Shown one piece after another: positions 59,601-64,000 of a stretch of 64,000 nt of DNA; within the stretch, counting starts at the first letter, position 1, and every line of letters begins with the position of its first letter. A program made the translations under genes and the position numbers. Origin of the DNA: Thamnidium elegans (taxonomy: Eukaryota > Mucoromycota > Mucoromycetes > Mucorales > Mucoraceae); assembly GCA_025201345.1 (NCBI GenBank), contig JAIXMG010000014.1, positions 558,001 to 622,000 of the forward strand, in the 5' to 3' direction. Under the pieces are notes generated by a model. The model worked only from the letters and a program-made list of their open reading frames with translations, made no database searches and was not told the DNA's origin.

Positions 59601-61077
59601 TCTATATCCCAACAAGAATCAACACTTTTTCTATACCAAGAAAGATAAAACCATTTCAAAAGATAGATATCCATTTAGAATCAAACGCGCAGATCTTAAG
59701 CGAATTGGACAAAATATTACACTGTCAAGAAAAAATATACCGGTATCGTTTGAAGGTTCCTTTGATAATTTTATTGGAAATGCAGAAGGAGTAAGGGCTG
59801 TAGACTACCAGGACTTCTTGGTGAATATTGTACCTGTTCTCGTTGTTCCTTTGATTACAAGTAGATCTTGTAAAAAAGCAATTCTGGCTCTCGTACGCGG
59901 CTGTGCCTTATCTCTACAATGGAACTTGACCGAAGATCTACTAACAGAAATTGATGTGTAAGTGATTTTTACTCTTTATACTTGGATTATACTGATTTTT
60001 TTTTTCATAGAAATTTTGGTATCTGGCATAATTACCTAACGCAGCAAGTGGATCAACGTAATATCTCGCGAAGCGTGTTCAGATCTGTCCAACATTACTT
60101 AAATCATATCACATTGGTCATCCGTGAAATGGGCCCCCTTAGAACTTATAGTACAAGGTCGTTGGAAAGATCGATTGGTAAATATTCATCGGCCATAAAA
60201 TCAAAAGTTGCAAGCGGTGCAAATGCAGGTAACGTCGTGGAGAGCTTTGGTGTAAGAAGCTATATAAAAAGCGTATTAGATATAAATGATATAATCAATC
60301 CTATTATACCTGCACCTTACTCCTCAAACACATATATGAATAACCCAGATGAATCCAGCACAAGCCAATTATGGGAGCCCTTTATTTCGTCTTGCTTGAA
60401 TTCACTCGATAGTATTATTGAAGGTGTTCCTGTCAAAAGCATAGTTAAATCTCTCAAAAAATACTATAGCCGCGTAACATCAATGCCTTTTGGCCGTATA
60501 GTCCTAACAGATCTTGATATAACGTTGGCTGCACGATGTTGGATTGACAACAGAATTTACTCGTCTCTTTTTGATAGAAGAAAAAAAAAAGAAAGTCGTA
60601 GAGGGAACCATTTTGTAATGTTTCATTCCTCATTTGTAGAGTAAGGTTTAAAACAATGTAAATATAACTATTTATCACTAACTTGCTTTTAATAGTTCAA
60701 GGAATATTGTGAAGCAAGCATGGTTTGTAGGCTCCGTTGTATTCTTTTTTCAACATAAAAATCGAGAGAATAGTTCAAGTAGTGAATGTATATCGTTTCT
60801 TGCACTTGTAGAAGTTATGAAGGAGCATACCGTAAGCGAGTACGATAGAAATATTCCCGTCGTAAAAATGAATAAATCCAAAAAACAGCAGTTATTGGAA
60901 AATCCAAATTGTACTTTGATCGATCCAAAATACGCGGTAATCAACATTAACGATATTGTGAGACAAGTTGGGCTCGTTCAATCTATCACTAGCTCTGTAT
61001 ATCATAGTGTTATCTCTCCTTATTTTGTCTTTAACAACAATCTCGCTGAAACTGCTGGAAATATTGTAAACTTGTAA
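56630..61077 (+). CDS. Plavaka/Tnp2-like CACTA-superfamily transposase, apparently intact
   Basis: Seven exons (56630-56903, 56974-57213, 58467-58947, 59046-59403, 59467-59957, 60011-60640, 60696-61077) join in phase without stops to 951 residues. An N-terminal C2H2 finger (C27, C30, H43, H47) is followed by an acidic linker. Exon 3 contains a Cys pair in CNYCKSERFRI and the likely first catalytic Asp, D305 in LYTDGS. Exon 4 has D395 in VTGDMPAVSQMS followed by the zinc-like KYGCRICEVKGRHP, the arrangement in Transposase_21/Tnp2 proteins. Exon 6 has MGPLRTYSTRSLERSIGKY and ANAGNVVESF, a block I associate with fungal elements of this type. The second intron is 1253 bp and holds another ORF. 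Lies between CACTA copies B and C, which may be its ends. Confidence 0.8.
57359..58114 (+). CDS. 251-codon ORF inside the transposase intron, function unknown
   Basis: An ATG-initiated, intronless frame encodes a very Asn-, Lys- and Ile-rich protein. Residues 1-65 look folded (MENFGDLIEQEYFLKNIKRC..., FEIKFEKDNNPYFFKYKVKR). A basic segment follows (KVKRRRNKSLTKQNKKSK), then a disordered Asn/Ser region, then a helical C-terminus (INKIQELLELMKYSNDLIIEV... AIKKLNKYNNNYKHVLEIP... DELIELIDNFNI). No family recognised. Base composition is more AT-rich than the surrounding exons. It could be a second element-encoded protein (CACTA elements often have two products), an inserted gene, or chance in AT-rich DNA. 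The regular helical C-terminus and 755-bp open length argue against chance. Confidence 0.5.
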   Translation: MENFGDLIEQEYFLKNIKRCYIIKIIENYNIEKLNIIYNNDIKSFEIKFEKDNNPYFFKYKVKRRRNKSLTKQNKKSKTLQNNKKNSPEISEINENTKNINNETLENNLINDINNCDGIGNEPINTISDIPIDYSKITGSVATNLNNNSEDVSFNDLSNSNTNTSKIMTKSNNKINIKRNIINKIQELLELMKYSNDLIIEVFSIVNNNNPKMAIKKLNKYNNNYKHVLEIPSKATKINDELIELIDNFNI

Positions 61078-61360
61078 TTCCACTTTTGCCTGTAGAATAT
61101 ATTTTTTTTAAAAAACTTTAGTATGATATATTTTATAGTAATAAAAAACCCCCTTTTTTTTTGTACCTTTAATATACCTCATTGTATTTGTGTTTTTTTT
61201 AAACGTTTTAAAAATCCTTAACAGAGATGTTGCCAATTAGGAACTGATTCCAATGTAGAGATGGTAGTGTTGTCAATAGCTAATATAGTGGTCATCTCTT
61301 TTTATTTTTTCTACTCTCATTGTGTTCAATGTGAATTGCAAGATCGTTTTGTAAAGGTAC

Positions 61361-61893
61361 AAAAAAAAAAGGGGGGGGAAGGCAAGGTCGCTTACGTCTG
61401 TGGTTGAAAAAAAAAAGTCACCTTCTGCTTGGCTAAACGGCCCCTTTTTTTATACGTGATTCTGAAATTTATATAGTAAGTCCTAAGTATGCTGAAAAAA
61501 AGAAAGCACAAATATATGTAGTAGATCAATTTTTTTTATTATCGTAGCGTCTCTATTTTTTTTTTTTTTTTTTTTTTTTTGGATAACGTGGCAGTGTCTT
61601 TTTTTCTTTTTTTTTTCTTTAAATAAATTTATATATTTGTTTATGTTATTTGTACTTTGATAATTAACTTATTCCTCTATACATGTAAGTACTAAGATCT
61701 AAACGACCATGACGCTGTAATATACATTGATATGTACCTTTTTAATATTTTAATTCCCGGGTAAAGAAAAATCTAAATTTAGAATAAAAAAAAAGGGAAG
61801 AGTATTTTCTACTGAAAATAGCGGAATATATTCCGTATTTAGTAACTATGTCCACTAATAACAGTATCATTTACTAAATATCTGGCCATAGTG
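61361..61893 (-). mobile_element. CACTA family-1 element, partial copy C
   Basis: Matches 56070-56623 of copy B in the same orientation (GGCAAGGTCGCTTACGTCTG onward) and ends in the inverted form of CACTATGGCCAGATA at 61893. It lacks the half with the 21-bp repeats. It could be the native right end of the element that carries the transposase, since it lies about 290 bp after the gene's stop codon, or a truncated insertion. Confidence 0.8.
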
Positions 61894-63602
61894 TTAAGTA
61901 TCAAGCATTTATCATTATAAGTATTATTATCTTGTTGCATATTTTTTAATGAAAAATTGAATTTTATATTTATTTAAAATAAATAGTTAAATAGGTAAAA
62001 GAGTATAGATTTATTATAAAAAATATATTTCTATGTAATGACATTATCTGTTTACTATAGTAAAACCTTTAGTACAATATATATTAATACATTAGATTAA
62101 AAAGGAGGTAAATCGAAGCTGTAAATGTTCAACACATTTGCACATTTCGGAAGTGGCCCAACCGTTGAATGATGTCCTTTCTAACTTTTTTTGTATTTTA
62201 TAAGATCAACTATAGGTCCAATACAGGTTTCTGGCTAGTTATTTAAGGTGATAGTAGAAGGAGAATATGTTTATGTATCCATTCATTTGGATTACGAATA
62301 AAAGAAAAAACAAAAAGCACCATTCCACTGCAAACAGTTAGCGCTGACTGTTGTCGTAGTGTGGTTACTATAGTTACTGTGTTATTATAGTAATAACTTG
62401 TTTTACACTAGAAGTTAGTTGAATATGTTCATTATGTAACAGATATAAACTAACCGTGTGTAAGTGCAAAAAAAGATATAAAAAGCTATTAAGATTATAG
62501 CATTTTTATTCTACTTGTTAAGTCAGGTTTTTTTTTCCGTTTAGTTGATTAGATCGTAAAAATTGAATTTTGATTTATAAAAAAAATGTCTGGTGAAACA
62601 AATATACAAGTAAAGATAGATTCAGAAGTAAATAAGTTAATTGTAAACCAATGGGGGTTTTTAAATCAGAATTGGTTAGTAATACAAAATAAATATAACC
62701 ATAGAACTGAAAATAAAGATATAGAAGATATGGCTAATAATTAAGATAGGGACTCTTGTTGATTGGTGGTGACTGGATAATAGTAGAGGTTTGAAATTTG
62801 GTGAAATGATAGATTGTAATTTTCCGCAACTTTTGGTATACTTTTTGTAACTGTCGAGTAATTATTGCGTGAGATACGGGGTTATAAGTATCAATTAAAT
62901 AGGTTTAAATTCAGTCACGGGCGCAATTTTAATAGATAGTAGCCCAAATTTATAGAGTTGTTAGAGATAATATTCAAAAATGTTATCTTAAAATTTCAAA
63001 CGTTTTCATAAGCTATATTTTGCGTAACATAGCTTCAAACTTTCAAAATACGCCTATTTTAGGGTATTAAATGATATTGTATATTATGACCATTGTCAAA
63101 AATTTTGAATTCCGCAGTAATATTTCTTTATATAAGAGCACATACTTTAGAAGTAAAAATGACGTAAAAATGATCTTTCTACGTGAGTTATTGATGGAGC
63201 TATAGACAGTGAAAGATAAACTTTACCATGTAAATAGCCGAAAACACCAAATATAGAAATATGACTGTGAAAAATGTTATAGTATCTAAACTTGAGTAAT
63301 ATAGTTAGAAAGAGATACGTCTTTAGACTACTTTTGTATGTTTGAAAGTTAATTTTGCTTAAAAACTCATTAATTAAATGACAAATAATCCCTGTTACCT
63401 AGTATGGTACAGCGTTAGCGTGCAGACCGTAAATCACAGCATATATTGAGCACGCGGTACTGTAAAGACCGCTGTAATAAGGTACTCTACTAGCTGGTAA
63501 ACTTAGTAGAAGTATAACTAGTTGTAAGTTCAATAGATCACAAAAATGATATAGTATTTTATATTGTTTTATTTAAAAAAAAAAAGGTAAAGAGAAAGTA
63601 AA
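61894..63602. other. AT-rich region right of the transposon cluster
   Basis: No strong gene. It contains the small ORF at 62586-62744 and a short minus-strand coding-like stretch near 62180-62105 (FNGWATSEMCKCVEHLQLRF) in an otherwise closed context. Nothing else recognised. Confidence 0.4.
62586..62744 (+). CDS. Possible small protein, 52 codons
   Basis: The ATG follows an A-run (AAAAAAATG, a favourable fungal context) and the frame reads MSGETNIQVKIDSEVNKLIV... NKDIEDMANN to TAA. It is Asn/Lys-rich and hydrophilic, similar in flavour to the ORF at 57359-58114 but without clear similarity. Too short to exclude chance. Confidence 0.25.
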   Translation: MSGETNIQVKIDSEVNKLIVNQWGFLNQNWLVIQNKYNHRTENKDIEDMANN

Positions 63603-64000
63603 TCAAGAACGATTGCCACGGGTAATACTTCCTCTAGGGCGGCCACGTCCACGAGATGGTCTTCCGCGACCTGCTGCTGTTCTAGTACCACCAGTTGATC
63701 CTGCTGGCCTACCTACACGACGACGAGGGTTGGTGGGAATACGCCCAGAACGACGTACACTTACTTCTTCCTCCTGGGGGTCTTCCTCAGTAGACGTTTG
63801 TCTAAAAGGGAGAGGCCTTGAGATCCTTACAGATGCTGGAATATAATCCTGATCACGAGGATCGTCATTATCTCCGTCGGAATCAGAAAGAACTTCTTCA
63901 TCTTCGTCTCGGGATCTCCTTCTGTTAATCCACTGATCAAACAACTGCTCTTCCCTTCTCAATCTTCTTGCTTGTGCTTCAGGACCCTCACCATCTCGAC
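63603..64000 (-). CDS. AT-hook protein, C-terminal part (runs off the window)
   Basis: The minus-strand frame is open from the window end to TGA at 63603, about 132 residues. It begins in an Arg/Glu-rich segment (EAQARRLRREEQLFDQWINR), then an acidic Ser/Asp patch, then a basic tail with several AT-hook-like cores (RVGRPAG, GRGRPSRGRGRPRGS). AT-hooks bind the minor groove of AT-rich DNA. The coding sequence is clearly GC-richer than everything around it. It could be a chromatin protein or the tail of a transposon protein. The start and any enzymatic domain lie outside the window. Confidence 0.65.
   Translation of the reverse strand, partial: RDGEGPEAQARRLRREEQLFDQWINRRRSRDEDEEVLSDSDGDNDDPRDQDYIPASVRISRPLPFRQTSTEEDPQEEEVSVRRSGRIPTNPRRRVGRPAGSTGGTRTAAGRGRPSRGRGRPRGSITRGNRS

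Noticed and set aside
63396..63470. tRNA-like stretch (GGTACAGCGTTAGCG ... GACCGTAAATC)
   Set aside because: No B-box TTCGANTC motif and no acceptor stem pairing could be found.

Overview
The window looks like nuclear DNA of an AT-rich fungus. Genes carry many short GT-AG introns (about 45-120 bp) and intergenic DNA is full of T-runs and A-runs. The gene set (CAAX-box Ras, JHD1-type histone demethylase, PFK26-like kinase, Sec12, GSK3, cerevisin-type subtilisin) together with DIRS, Tc1/mariner and CACTA/Plavaka-like transposons fits Mucoromycota, probably Mucorales. That placement is inference from gene style and remembered families, not from a search.

Region 1 (1-38.4 kb) is ordinary euchromatin. 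In order: the C-terminal part of a serine-rich protein (+); RAS GTPase (-); peroxisomal acyl-CoA thioesterase ending in SKL (-); tRNA-Arg(ACG) (+); a CENP-B-type DNA-binding protein (+); a PHD-JmjC H3K36 demethylase (-); a PX-domain AGC kinase (-); a secreted or vacuolar subtilase (+); a DASS/SLC13 anion transporter (+); a 6-phosphofructo-2-kinase whose phosphatase histidine is replaced by Ser (+); a ten-repeat Myb protein with a presequence-like N-terminus (-); GSK3 (-); and Sec12 (+). Exon models were built by hand. All were checked for reading phase and stay open from start to stop. Between the genes lie relics: a LINE zinc-finger end, a Fanzor/TnpB-like fragment, an OTU-like fragment, and a 980-bp MULE-like element with a perfect 9-bp target duplication.

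Region 2 (41.4-61.9 kb) is a nested transposon cluster. A degraded DIRS-type tyrosine-recombinase retrotransposon (-) is cut by elements ending in CAC(T/C)A(A/C)GGCGAG and is truncated at 47414 by a 1.34-kb CACTA copy. Farther right, a Tc1/mariner element is split by a second, nearly intact Tc1/mariner with 217-bp inverted repeats, and its 5' end is removed by an inverted 1.37-kb copy of the same CACTA family. Directly after that copy sits an apparently intact seven-exon gene for a 951-residue Plavaka/Tnp2-like transposase with an N-terminal C2H2 finger. Its 1.25-kb second intron holds a 251-codon ORF of unknown function. A partial third CACTA copy closes the cluster at 61893.

Region 3 (61.9-64 kb) is AT-rich, with one small possible ORF. 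It ends in the 3' part of a GC-richer AT-hook protein gene (-) that runs off the window.

The cellular genes do not form a pathway cluster. The main biological interest is the layered transposon nest and its intact, two-ORF CACTA-type transposase locus.
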